Source: Peronospora farinosa
Taxonomy: Eukaryota; Oomycota; Peronosporomycetes; Peronosporales; Peronosporaceae
Length of the DNA stretch: 50,367 nt
Assembly (NCBI GenBank): GCA_947646735.1
Contig: CANTFK010000576.1
Location: 1 to 50,367 of the forward strand
Direction: 5' to 3'
Shown: positions 10,278 through 18,821 of the stretch, one piece after another
How positions within the stretch are numbered: the first letter of the stretch is position 1
Layout: every line of letters begins with the position of its first letter
Translations under genes and position numbers: made by a program
Notes under the pieces: model-generated
What the model was told of the DNA's origin: nothing
The model's input: the letters and a program-made list of their open reading frames with translations, nothing else
Database searches by the model: none

Positions 10278-10378
10278 GCCAATCACAGCCTTTGTCTTTG
10301 TAATTGACACTATTTTTAATTACGACGTAATCTATTTTGGTTCTAAATTCTGTAAATTACAAAACGACAGTGATTGGC
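10278..10378. promoter_or_regulatory. Divergent promoter with inverted CCAAT boxes (MPI / ZNHIT3)
   Basis: The 162 bp between the two divergent starts contain 'gccaatcac' at 10278-10286 and its exact inverse 'gtgattggc' at 10370-10378. Each copy lies close to one of the two genes. I infer CCAAT-binding (NF-Y type) sites serving both directions. Confidence 0.45.
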
Positions 10379-10405
10379 ATCATTTATTTTGGAGCACTAG
10401 AAGGG

Positions 10406-10898
10406 ATGGCTCAGCTCTGCGTAATGTGTGAGACGACTGAGGCCAAGTACAAGTGTCCAACATGTCGAGCGCCCTACTGTAGTCTCGTGTGTTGTAAGAA
10501 ACATAAAGAGACGCCATGTGAGTCGGTGCCAGCACCTATAACCCCCCACAAGTCTCCAACACTGTTGCAAGACTCAGCTCCATCATCCTTCACTGTAATG
10601 TCCGAAGACAAGGAGAACGAGAAGCTCACGGATGAACAAATGGACGTACTTAGGACTTCCGTGAAAGTAAAGGAATTACTGGCAAATTCTGCCATTACGC
10701 AGGCGCTGACTCAGGTTTGTATGATTATCTTTTCTGCACCTGAGACGATTGGTTGACTGACGTGGTTGCATTGTTGATTCCATGGAGTAGATTGATAATA
10801 GTCCGAATAAAGTAAAAGCGCTTGAGAAGGCGCTCCTGGACCCTATGTTTGCCAAGTTTATGTACCACGCACTGGATGAAATTGTGCCTGCAAAGTAG
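10406..10898 (+). CDS. ZNHIT3: HIT-type zinc-finger protein (ZNHIT3-like)
   Basis: Two exons, 10406-10714 and 10791-10898, joined at gtttgt...gtag, give 138 residues. The N-terminus carries the HIT zinc finger: C-x2-C ('CVMC'), 'YKCPTC', 'YCSLVC', then 'KKHKETPC'. A low-complexity linker follows, then an acidic helix ('KLTDEQMDVL') and a C-terminal helix ending 'DPMFAKFMYHALDEIVPAK'. Exon 2 supplies the segment 'VKALEKALLDPMF'. ZNHIT3/Hit1 proteins help assemble box C/D snoRNPs with the R2TP machinery. The ATG at 10406 is chosen over an upstream in-frame ATG (10337) because the finger starts three residues after it. Confidence 0.85.
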
Positions 10899-11154
10899 CC
10901 GAATCTCTCGCTCGAATAAGAACGTCTTATTAATTGTGTCGATGTAGCTGTTCAATGGTTCTTTTTTATTGTCGCACTATGTAATGATACTTGTATTATT
11001 AGTGATAGTAAGAAGGAAGAAATTAGGTCCGATCACAAAATTCGCAACAATTTTGCTCGCTTATAAAAGTAATATGCCTGTAGAAAAAGGCCAAAAAGGT
11101 TCACGTCAAGTAGTATTTATTGTTAATTTGATACCAGTTCCACATTTTTGAGCA

Positions 11155-11952
11155 ATGCTGTTCCAGAAGCTGCAACATAATGCAGGAGCTCGTCGAGGGT
11201 TTCAATCCATTGTGAGCTCACTCGTTCCCATGGTGCTAGAGCAGTCACCGCGAGGAGAGCGTGTGTTTGACATCTACTCGCGGCTGCTTAAGGAGCGCAT
11301 TGTGTTTGTACATGGCCCTGTGAACGACAATATGGCATCGCTTGTAACTGCGCAGCTACTGTTTCTCGAGTCGGAGAACCCTGACAAGGACGTATACATG
11401 TACATTAACAGCCCCGGGGGCATTGTGAGCTCTGGTTTGGCCATCTATGACACTATGCAGTACATCCAGCCCAAGGTCAACACGGTCTGCATGGGCCAGG
11501 CTGCATCCATGGGCTCACTATTGCTTGCAGGAGGCACTCCGGGCTGTCGATCTGCACTACCAAATGCTCGTGTGAGTATCTCAGTGCTAGAAATGTATGA
11601 TGATCGCTGTAAAGAGTTGATTCGTTCGCGATACAATGTTGCAGATCATGATCCACCAACCTTCAGGAGGGGCGCAGGGTATGGCCAGTGATATCGCTAT
11701 CCAGGCTGAGGAGATCATTAAGCTCCGTACTAGGTAGGCTGCTGCAGCTTGCCTTGGCGTGGTATGAAAGCTAAGTCTGCTGCTCTCTTGTACAGATTGA
11801 ACGGACTGTATGCGTCCCACACGGGAAAGCCCATTACAGTGATTGAGCAGGCAATGGATCGCGATCTTTTCATGGACCCGCAGGAGGCGCAGGATTTTGG
11901 TATCATTGACTCGATCGTTGCCAACCGGACCACGCAATCGTCAGGCAAGTAG
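11155..11952 (+). CDS. CLPP: Mitochondrial ATP-dependent Clp protease proteolytic subunit
   Basis: Three exons, 11155-11571, 11645-11733 and 11796-11952, yield 220 residues. ClpP forms the tetradecameric serine protease chamber that works with ClpX in the mitochondrial matrix. The first 25 residues are basic and fit a transit peptide. 'YINSPGG', 'GQAASMGS' (nucleophile S118) and '[11 protein letters not shown]' (catalytic H143, brought into frame by splicing) are intact, and 'MDRDLFM' holds the expected Asp. Introns start gtgagt and gtaggc and end gcag and acag. Length and order match the family without gaps. Confidence 0.95.
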
Positions 11953-12284
11953 TAAGGAGGTATGTCACCAACACGGTCCATAGAAGAGCAAGTGCTAGCT
12001 GCCTGCGCTGTTCACTGATCCAGTGGATTTACATGCAAACTAGCAGTGATGTCCTTATTTGTACAGCTTTGCGACAACGCTTCATTACTAGACAATGTCC
12101 TCCTCTTCTTCCGACATCATGTGGTTGAAGTTTTCTGTTATTTCTGCGCTGTTATTATCTGAGCTCAATAGGCTCCACTTGCAAGCATCTCGACAGATAA
12201 CAAAACGTACGGCAATCTCGTCTTCTTTCCACTGGACCAACTCGATTTTTCAACCAGCTTCATCAGCCAGCACCTGTTTACATC
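11953..12284. other. Intergenic between convergent ClpP and NDUFB8 genes
   Basis: Convergent 3' ends leave about 330 bp. A minus-strand frame ending with 'EEEEDIV' and a plus-strand frame starting at 12095 cover each other; neither has family features or a clear splice link. One could be an alternative 3' exon of NDUFB8, but the exon at 12285-12365 already completes that gene. Confidence 0.4.
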
Positions 12285-12776
12285 TTACTCGTCCATCTCT
12301 CCTTCAGGCTGGTCAATCTCGCCCATTTCCCACTTCAAACTCGGCAGGTGGTTGCCGCGCTTGGACTGCAACATTACATTTAACCACACATTACAACAAT
12401 ATTGGCGTCAGTCTATAGATATAGCAGGATCTCTTCTACCCTCGAATCATCGCACCGCCTGTCGCCACGAATCAGGGTTATAAAGCGTCACGACACCCAT
12501 AAGTGTCACAAGCGCGCCCAACCCACAGATCCAGTGTCGTAACGCTTGGTACTTGGGGATGTGCGGCGCGTCAAAGTCAATAAGCGTCTCGGGGGAGACA
12601 CCGTCATTCCAGACCAGCTCCGCCTCCTCGTGCAGCGGCTGTTCCGGCGCTTTAATACGCGCAAATGGTGGAGGAGGCGGACGATGCGCGTGTCCACCAC
12701 GTGTGACGAATACTTCACGACGTACATTCACGCTGATACCGCCACGAAGAGCGTGGCAAAGTGTGCGGGAGCTCAT
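12285..12776 (-). CDS. NDUFB8: Mitochondrial complex I subunit NDUFB8-like
   Basis: Two exons, 12456-12776 and 12285-12365, separated by a 90-nt gtgcga...tgcag intron, encode 133 residues. Recognition rests on 'AELVWNDGV', then 'DFDAPHIPKYQALRHW' and one hydrophobic membrane segment ('GLGALVTLMGVVTL') followed by 'YNPDSWRQ', a layout shared with the beta-subcomplex ASHI/NDUFB8 subunit. The N-terminus is basic and Arg-rich, suiting a mitochondrial presequence. Exon 2 supplies the acidic C-terminus ending 'QPEGEMDE'. The gene diverges from the LYR-protein gene across 120 bp with paired inverted CCAAT boxes. The second donor is not consensus, so the C-terminus is less sure than the rest. Confidence 0.8.
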
Positions 12777-12821
12777 GCTTGAGGTTCTTACTTACTTCGA
12801 ACGGGCGGTTCTGGACTAACG

Positions 12822-12848
12822 ATTGGCTGCAGTTTACTTTTAGCCAAT
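12822..12848. promoter_or_regulatory. Inverted CCAAT pair between NDUFB8 and the LYR-protein gene
   Basis: ATTGGCT at 12822-12828 and its inverse AGCCAAT at 12842-12848 lie 13 bp apart in the divergent promoter. The two genes on either side both appear to make mitochondrial proteins, so shared control is a reasonable inference. Confidence 0.45.
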
Positions 12849-12896
12849 GAGAGCTTTTAAATCATTTATGGCATTCGATCACTATTAATTTTGACA

Positions 12897-13271
12897 ATGC
12901 AGCTAAAGCGGTCAGTACTGCATCTGTATACGCAATGTCTACGATCAGCGCGCAGATGTCCAAAGTGGGAGCAGCGCGAGATGATGAAAGTGTACGTGCA
13001 AATGAAGTTTCGTGATGAGATTAACACAAAGGATCCGGATCGAGTGAAAGCGCTGCTGGCGGATGGGAGAGAGGAACTCGAGCGCATGAACTACTATCAT
13101 TCTATCTATAAGACCAAGCAAAGAGTGGAGAAAACTACTGCAGATGCTACTGATATTGCACCGATTGGCAACAGACGACCACTTCATTGCCCGCAGTGCC
13201 AGGTCACGTATTCATCAAAGCTGGACAACTTTTGCGCCAATTGCGGCTTGAAGAGACTAGAATGTTCATGA
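12897..13271 (+). CDS. LYR-motif protein with a C-terminal zinc ribbon
   Basis: A 124-residue single-exon frame from the ATG at 12897. Residues 1-75 look like an LYR (Complex1_LYR) domain: 'VLHLYTQCLR' near the N-terminus with its Leu-Tyr...Arg, a helix with 'MMKVYVQMKFRDEI' holding the conserved Phe region, and a third helix 'GREELERMNYY'. LYR proteins are small mitochondrial matrix factors that bind acyl-ACP and serve complex I, complex II/III assembly or Fe-S delivery. Residues about 97-120 add a CxxC-x11-CxxC zinc ribbon ('CPQC', 'FCANCG'), which I do not associate with this family. The particular LYRM member cannot be named. Divergent from NDUFB8. Confidence 0.7.
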   Translation: MQLKRSVLHLYTQCLRSARRCPKWEQREMMKVYVQMKFRDEINTKDPDRVKALLADGREELERMNYYHSIYKTKQRVEKTTADATDIAPIGNRRPLHCPQCQVTYSSKLDNFCANCGLKRLECS

Positions 13272-13505
13272 CACGATCTGCCGATTGGCACTCACTTGTT
13301 GTAGTGAAAGATGAACAATCGGTTGAAATTGGGTGCGGGTTCGTGTGGAAAGCACCGGGTAGTACAACAGATTACAATGTTTTTGATGTTATTTGAACCA
13401 GCAGACTTGACTGTGTCTCAGTACCATGCTGTTAAAAAGAATGGAGCATTAGATCTGTGTAAAGTGTCAGTCATTTCGTCAAACATTTCACTTGGAATGA
13501 CATTG

Positions 13506-14038
13506 TCATATACCCCTTACAATCCAAAATGGTCGTCCGATCAAAAGAGCAATAGGGACAGCACCAAAATGCCTTGAGTCCACAGAGTATGTGGGATTAT
13601 CTCCTTCTACCCACACATGACCCTTTGGGACCACTATCTTTCCCTTGCGTTCCTTGTCGAAACGCGGTTGCAATTCCACTACGTCTCCCTCCTGCATTAA
13701 ACAAACAGTCAGCAGCGATCAGATACACTATATACCATTTCCCCTACCAAGGCTAGAATCCGCTTCGTAATGGTCTCGCCCCGACGCCGAGTGGGTGAAC
13801 GAAGCTGAACCAAATCCCCACGCTCCCAGTTGCGCCAGCGTCGCGATAGTCGTTCCACAAAGATATAAGATCCGTCGGGGATTGTGGGGATCATGGATGT
13901 GCCCATACCGTAGTTAATATCGAAGAAATACTCTTTTGTCATGGCTGCCCAGCTCACGATGAGCGCACCGTTGCGTATCAGATTTGCCGCCATTGTCGAC
14001 GAAATGTAATTGCCAAATATAAGGGAAGCGTTATCCAT
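13506..14038 (-). CDS. IMMP1L: Mitochondrial inner-membrane peptidase subunit IMP1-like
   Basis: Two exons, 13736-14038 and 13506-13691, joined across a 44-nt intron (gtatat...tgcag), encode 162 residues. This S26 signal peptidase cleaves sorting signals on the outer face of the mitochondrial inner membrane. An N-terminal hydrophobic segment (about 16-34) anchors it. 'MGTSMIPT' holds the nucleophile S48, 'TKRILAL' the general base K92, and exon 2 carries 'GDNPTYSVDSRHFGAVP', the conserved box E. The G at the end of 'PFWIVRGI' closes the family-typical tail. The start at 14038 directly follows a run of 12 G on the coding strand; the next in-frame ATG (residue 16) is an alternative. The intron is unusually short. 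Confidence 0.88.
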
Positions 14039-14052
14039 CCCCCCCCCCCCAA

Positions 14053-14413
14053 CGCTACCTATTCGTCATAGTATTGTGCTTCTGATTGGTCAGACATATT
14101 TATTGTATTCGATTCCGTTATTACGCACAAAACAATTCATTAATGGTATCAGATAACCAGAATTTGCTCAAATCCAGGTGAGCATTCTCTTTTACATGGA
14201 CGTAAGTCGTAGTATGTTCTCGCGTTGGATACAAGTCAAACAGCATAAGGCTGACAAGAAGTATCAGTAGCTATTACGTTAGTCGACACCTCTGAAGGTT
14301 TATTACCAAAAGAGAGGCGCATCACGACATTCCAGTCACCAGCCGTTGCCGGTATGCAGCACCTACCTTCCCTTCACTGTTACTCCCCCCCCTTTTTCCT
14401 TTAGCCTCACTGT
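14053..14413. other. Intergenic between IMP1 promoter and uL15m 3' end
   Basis: No coding. An inverted CCAAT box (ATTGG, 14085-14089) lies 47 bp upstream of the IMP1 start and would belong to its promoter. Confidence 0.5.
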
Positions 14414-15169
14414 CTATTCCAAGTTACTAGCATTGGCTAGCGCCTTCTTAACCTGAATCTCCGGCGACAAGTACCCACGCTTTTCATAGTTAGTGTAGTA
14501 CGTGAGTTTCGTCGGGTTCGGACGTGCCGACTGCGGGATCATCTCAAACTTGTGCGGCTTGAGTAGCGCACGCAGCGCTAATCGGTTGTGGTAAACTGAC
14601 ACGATACTACCACCGGCCGCTTCCACTGCCTTAATAGCCGACTCGGAGGCCTGTGAGACTTCGATATCCAGCTTGGTTGTAAGATGCTGGCTGCCTTTGC
14701 CCAGTAGCTTAATGCCATGCTTTACGCGCGAGCAGGTCACGATGCCCGAGTCCACAAGCTCCTTAATGGTAATCTTATTGCTGGCGTCCAGACGCCCCAT
14801 GTCCACAAAGAGCTGTAGTTTGTCTACGTTTAGCGTTTCCATGGGCGTCGCAAACTTGTTGTTAAAGCCACGCTTCGGTACGCGCTGATACAGCGGCGTC
14901 TGTCCACCCTCAAATCCAGGTCCACGACCAGAACCACCACCAGATCGCGCCTTTTGTCCCTTATGTCCGCGTCCCGAGGTCTTGCCCTTGCCGGAGCCGA
15001 TACCGCGACCGAGACGCTTGGCACGCTTGTGTGCGCCTTCATTGTCACGCAAATTATTTAGACGCACTCCTTCAAATGCTGTCACAGAAGCAGCTGCAGA
15101 GCTGGCAAACACTACACGAGCGCCACGAGCGGCGGGCAATGCCCGTTCCAGTGCCTTGAGACTCCACAT
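14414..15169 (-). CDS. MRPL15: Mitochondrial large-subunit ribosomal protein uL15m
   Basis: Single exon; the ATG at 15169 gives 251 residues, and an upstream in-frame ATG at 15223 would add 18. The first 25 residues (Arg/Ala-rich, no acid until E8) suit a mitochondrial presequence. The bacterial-type L15 signature is plain: 'LNNLRDNEGAHKRAKRLGRGIGSGKGKTSGRGHKGQK' region (about 37-75), 'FEGGQTPLYQRVPKRGF', and 'VEAAGGSIVSVY' near the C-terminus. The C-terminal 45 residues extend beyond bacterial L15, as mitochondrial homologues commonly do. A CCAAT box at 15254-15258 lies about 85 bp upstream. Confidence 0.93.
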   Translation of the reverse strand: MWSLKALERALPAARGARVVFASSAAASVTAFEGVRLNNLRDNEGAHKRAKRLGRGIGSGKGKTSGRGHKGQKARSGGGSGRGPGFEGGQTPLYQRVPKRGFNNKFATPMETLNVDKLQLFVDMGRLDASNKITIKELVDSGIVTCSRVKHGIKLLGKGSQHLTTKLDIEVSQASESAIKAVEAAGGSIVSVYHNRLALRALLKPHKFEMIPQSARPNPTKLTYYTNYEKRGYLSPEIQVKKALANASNLE

Positions 15170-15654
15170 TCTAGCGCAACTTGAATGTCGATAAAATCTG
15201 TGGCGAGGAGGTCGATCGTACATAAGCGAGGTATCATCACCTCAAAGTTTTGACCAATCGAATTGAAGTCATCAAAGCTGCTTGTTTGTACACGAGCATT
15301 TGAGCGGATGATACCTCCAGAGATGTGCCGATGAGTGCGACATCAGGAATGTGGTTGCCGTCCTATGAGCCGTCTCGGTGTTGTTACCTGGTGATGAATG
15401 CCGTAAGTGCTGAACGTAGCTATTGTTTGGCGCGATGGAACATTTGGCGTTGTAGTGCTTTGAAAGCCTGTGTCGGATGACAACGTTGCAATCCCATTGT
15501 GAATTTGTACATATTAGTGACGACAACTGCAATCGCGCCAGCAAGTGCAAGCTCCTTCTTAGTCTAGTTTTATATCAACTGTATCTTTACACGTAATCAG
15601 TATCTACGGGGCAGAGCACATGTCAATAATGCCTTGTCAATGGCTGTAAAACAT

Positions 15655-15701
15655 CGAGACACTGGGAGTCCCAGTGTCTCGAAGTCCCAGTCTGGGACTT
15701 C
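15655..15701. repeat. Two adjoining perfect hairpins with 1-nt loops
   Basis: 'cgagacactggga' (15655-15667) is followed by one base and its exact inverse (15669-15681). 'gaagtcccag' (15681-15690) is followed by one base and its exact inverse (15692-15701). The two palindromes share one base and the core 'tccca', so the second may have derived from the first. Confidence 0.85.
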
Positions 15702-15712
15702 AATGACTCGAC

Positions 15713-16357
15713 TGTCCATTATGAAAGTGTGAGAAGAACAGACCGTCTATTTCAAACATTAAGGATTGGTAAGATGTCTGGAGTGCTTCTACCAGGACTT
15801 CGTCATTCTTCGCCTCGCTGGCTCAATCTGCTGGCTCGAGACGTCGGGCGTCACGGGGGACACTCCGAAAAGGGCACGTGGAATCGGGTATCCAGCCCGA
15901 GGTGTAAACAGTGGCTCAATGATCGCAACAAGCGCCGGGCACCACACCGATCAGTCCCGATCGACCGCTGATGCACCTGGACGGGCCGATCAATTCACGT
16001 TCTTGGCAAGTTCACTTCGTGGGACCGAGATTCGCGCTCAGCGATCGAATCGGCGTCTTGAAGGCTGACGTAGAATAGCAGGAACTATTGGGGAAAGAGG
16101 GAATGATAACCGCGGTCGTCGATCCTCTCCCCCCGGGGGTAACAGGGCTGGTGCTCCCCTTACGGTTCGCACGCTGCGCTTGCCCCCCATAGCGCACGCA
16201 GCAGAGGGAAAACCTCCCCCTCTTATCCTGGGCCTCCCGTTGGAGGGACTTCCCGCCCTGGTCGGAAGGGGCCGGTTGACCGGCTCTTTGAAGGTCTTCG
16301 TCTCTTGGCCGTTGTTGCTCGAAGGCGCGAATTGGGAAGTGTCCATTATGAAAGTGT
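15713..16357. repeat. 18-bp direct repeat flanking about 610 bp
   Basis: 'tgtccattatgaaagtgt' occurs at 15713-15730 and again at 16340-16357 with no mismatch. The sequences beyond it diverge at once. Possible origins are a target-site duplication, a recombination scar or a small duplication. Confidence 0.7.
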
Positions 16358-17240
16358 ATGATGACGTGCGACTTATTCGGTAAGGCAAGGCGTGATTGCA
16401 TCACACGACCTTCACCCAAAGACGGTCCAGGAGACATTGCTACCACATGGCAGCTGCAGCAGACCCCCCTCCTCTGATATGTCACGTACAATTACTTCTA
16501 GTTGAAGTGACGGTGACAACCAAATGCGTGGATGTAGGGGGGTATCGTATACTATGCGAACAAGCTCATCCATGGGTTCTCCCTCACTCTGTCACGAACA
16601 AACACGTATTAGTGGCCTTATACAAACAACCGTTTCGTCCGTACAAAGATTTAGGCATTGCACTTAGTTGTTGTAAGCTCCAATGCTGCCAAGGAGTGAA
16701 AAAAACACTGGAAGAGTCTGCTGGACATGCCCTTTCGCGCAAATGGTTGGCAGAAGCTTATATGCCATTCGACAGGAAAACGATGGGAGCCCTTGGACTG
16801 CTCCAAAGCTTTTTTGCAAACAGTGCAAGGAGACGCGGGCCAGACTATCCAAGGTGACCTGGACTACCGTTGGTGACGGCTCTCGGGATGGTCCTGACTT
16901 GGTATCAGACAGGATGTGCCAAAGGTGCTCCCCCACAGCGGTGTATGCACCCACCTCGTTGGGGTGGCGACTAACTTTTCCTCCCCGTACAACCACCGGA
17001 ATCGAACGAGGAATTGGCGTTGCTAACCAAGCTTAAGAACTACCAGATATCCTGCAACCCCCAAATGACTCACTAAATGCAAATCTTCAATGGCCCTGCT
17101 GCGATTAGATAGCATACCTTCCGCAGACGATCCGAACTATGTTGCAGGGCCATGAAGACCTGCAACCCATTTGGATCGTCTAGTCTCACTTGAGCACACC
17201 AACTGCCATCCATTTTGGAATTTCCTGGATAGGTCCAAGC

Positions 17241-18821
17241 ATGTGGGGAATGGTCGAGCACCAAGTGAACGAACGACAGGTGGTGGTTGCCGCTGGAGCG
17301 CTTAGTGGTCTGTATCTGGGATACAAGCTGTTAGTTGCAGTGTACAAGGAGACGAAGATCACAAAGGCACTGGACGCTCAGGGTCTGCACCGCCCCAAGT
17401 CGACGCTGCCGATTCTAGGCAACACCCTGGACGTCATGTTCTTCCAGAAAGACCGTCTACAAGACTGGATGGCTGAGCAAAGTCAGATAAGCGACGGCAA
17501 GCCCTGGGTGCTCAGTATTGTCGGCCGTCCGCAAACCCTCATAGTCACGTCCCCTGAAGCATGCGAAGACATTTTCAAGACGCAGTTTGAAATTTTCGGC
17601 CGCGGTGACGAGCTTGTGGACCTGCAGCACGACATATTCGGCGAAGGTGTCGCAGGTGTGGATGGTGAAAAGTGGCTCAAGCAGCGTCGCATTGCCAGTC
17701 ACATGTTTTCTTTAAAGATGCTGCGTGATGTTATGAACGAGGTCATCATTGAGAAGACCATTAGACTTCGGGACGTGCTGGCTCAGTGTGCGCGAGAAGG
17801 TCGCGTGGTCCCGATGAAGTCTCTACTAGGCAAGTTCTCCAGTGACGTATTCACCAAGATTGGTTTTGGTGTCGATCTCCACGGTTTAGACGGAGATATC
17901 AACTCCGAAATGGACCATCCGTTCATTGAAGCAGTCGACGGCTACGCGGAGGTCTTTGGTGCTCGCCTGCAGTCGCCGATGTGGTTCTGGAAGCTCAAGC
18001 GTTTCTTGAACATTGGCGACGAACGCATGCTCAAGCGATGCATCAAGATTGCCACGGACCTGCTGAACGAGGTCATGCTGAAGTCCATTGCAAATAAGAC
18101 TGCTGAGGACTGGAAATCAAAGACAGACCTGCTCACACTGTTCGTGGATCACACTGGCAACACGGACCCCTCTGACTTGCGTGACGCGATGATGAACTTC
18201 TTCCTGGCTGGCAAGGAGACCACAAGCTTTAGTATGACATGGATCATCGTGAACCTCAACCGCCATCCTCGTGTACTAGCCAAGCTCCGTGCTCAGATCC
18301 GCGAGAACCTGCCGGAGCTCATGACGGGCGAGCTGCAGGTCCCTACGATGGAGGACTTGCACAAAATTCCGTATAGTGAGGCTGTGCTTAAAGAAAGTCT
18401 ACGGTTGTACATGACGGGCGTTCACCGTGCGCCCACGCGGTCTACAACGCTCCGTGAAGGCACGTTCGTGCCGTTTGGATCGTACGTAGTCGCGTCGGTG
18501 TACGCCGCCGCTCGCGTAAAGAAAGTGTGGGGTGAGGACGCCGCCGAGTTCAACCCGGATCGTTGGATTGACGAGGAAACCGGCAAGATGAAGTCTGTCA
18601 ATCCGTTCCAGTTCATCACGTTTGGTGGTGGTCCGCACCAGTGCATTGGTATGCGTTTCGCTTTGCTGGAGATGCAGACTGTCATAGCCGTGCTGTTCAG
18701 TCGGTTTGACATCAAGACGGTGGAAGATCCGTTCCAGATCACCTATGATTACAGCGTGACGCTGCCTGTCAAGGGACCGCTTGAGTGCACAGTGCACGAA
18801 ACGAGCGCCCCTGCATTCTAA
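17241..18821 (+). CDS. Cytochrome P450 monooxygenase
   Basis: A single-exon 526-residue protein from the ATG at 17241; the same frame is open upstream but has no other ATG. A hydrophobic stretch (about 13-30) would anchor it in the ER, followed by a proline-containing hinge ('STLPILGNTLDV'). The I-helix motif 'AGKETTS' (323-329), ExxR 'ESLR' (385-388), 'FNPDRW' and the heme loop 'FGGGPHQCIG' (461-470, heme Cys 468) are all intact. The overall pattern recalls CYP86/CYP94/fatty-acid hydroxylase-type P450s, but I infer no substrate. The Glu in AGKETT, where many P450s have Asp, is a normal acidic substitution. No intron is needed and the codon content looks unbroken. Confidence 0.93.
   Translation: MWGMVEHQVNERQVVVAAGALSGLYLGYKLLVAVYKETKITKALDAQGLHRPKSTLPILGNTLDVMFFQKDRLQDWMAEQSQISDGKPWVLSIVGRPQTLIVTSPEACEDIFKTQFEIFGRGDELVDLQHDIFGEGVAGVDGEKWLKQRRIASHMFSLKMLRDVMNEVIIEKTIRLRDVLAQCAREGRVVPMKSLLGKFSSDVFTKIGFGVDLHGLDGDINSEMDHPFIEAVDGYAEVFGARLQSPMWFWKLKRFLNIGDERMLKRCIKIATDLLNEVMLKSIANKTAEDWKSKTDLLTLFVDHTGNTDPSDLRDAMMNFFLAGKETTSFSMTWIIVNLNRHPRVLAKLRAQIRENLPELMTGELQVPTMEDLHKIPYSEAVLKESLRLYMTGVHRAPTRSTTLREGTFVPFGSYVVASVYAAARVKKVWGEDAAEFNPDRWIDEETGKMKSVNPFQFITFGGGPHQCIGMRFALLEMQTVIAVLFSRFDIKTVEDPFQITYDYSVTLPVKGPLECTVHETSAPAF

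Larger units (their letters stand above)
15224..17240. other. Gene-poor block with hairpins, direct repeat and GC-rich insert
   Basis: Overlapping frames on both strands show no recognised domain. Structural content: a double hairpin at 15655-15701, an 18-bp direct repeat at 15713-15730 and 16340-16357 enclosing about 610 bp that includes a GC-rich stretch (16090-16270), and short inverted arms at 17086-17101 and 17140-17154. A plus frame near 16700-16860 contains CxxC pairs ('CWTC', 'CKQC') that might be a decayed zinc-binding segment of a mobile element. I cannot support a gene here. Confidence 0.4.

Noticed and set aside
12100..12180. Minus-strand frame ending EITENFNHMMSEEEEDIV
   Set aside because: It looks protein-like but has no splice link to NDUFB8, which already ends at 12285; possibly chance or an alternative exon, not supportable.
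12095..12418. Plus-strand 107-codon Ser-rich frame
   Set aside because: It overlaps the NDUFB8 second exon on the other strand and has no domain.
16038..16491. Pro/Arg-rich frames on the minus strand
   Set aside because: Consistent with GC-rich sequence lacking stops; the two frames overlap each other and match nothing.
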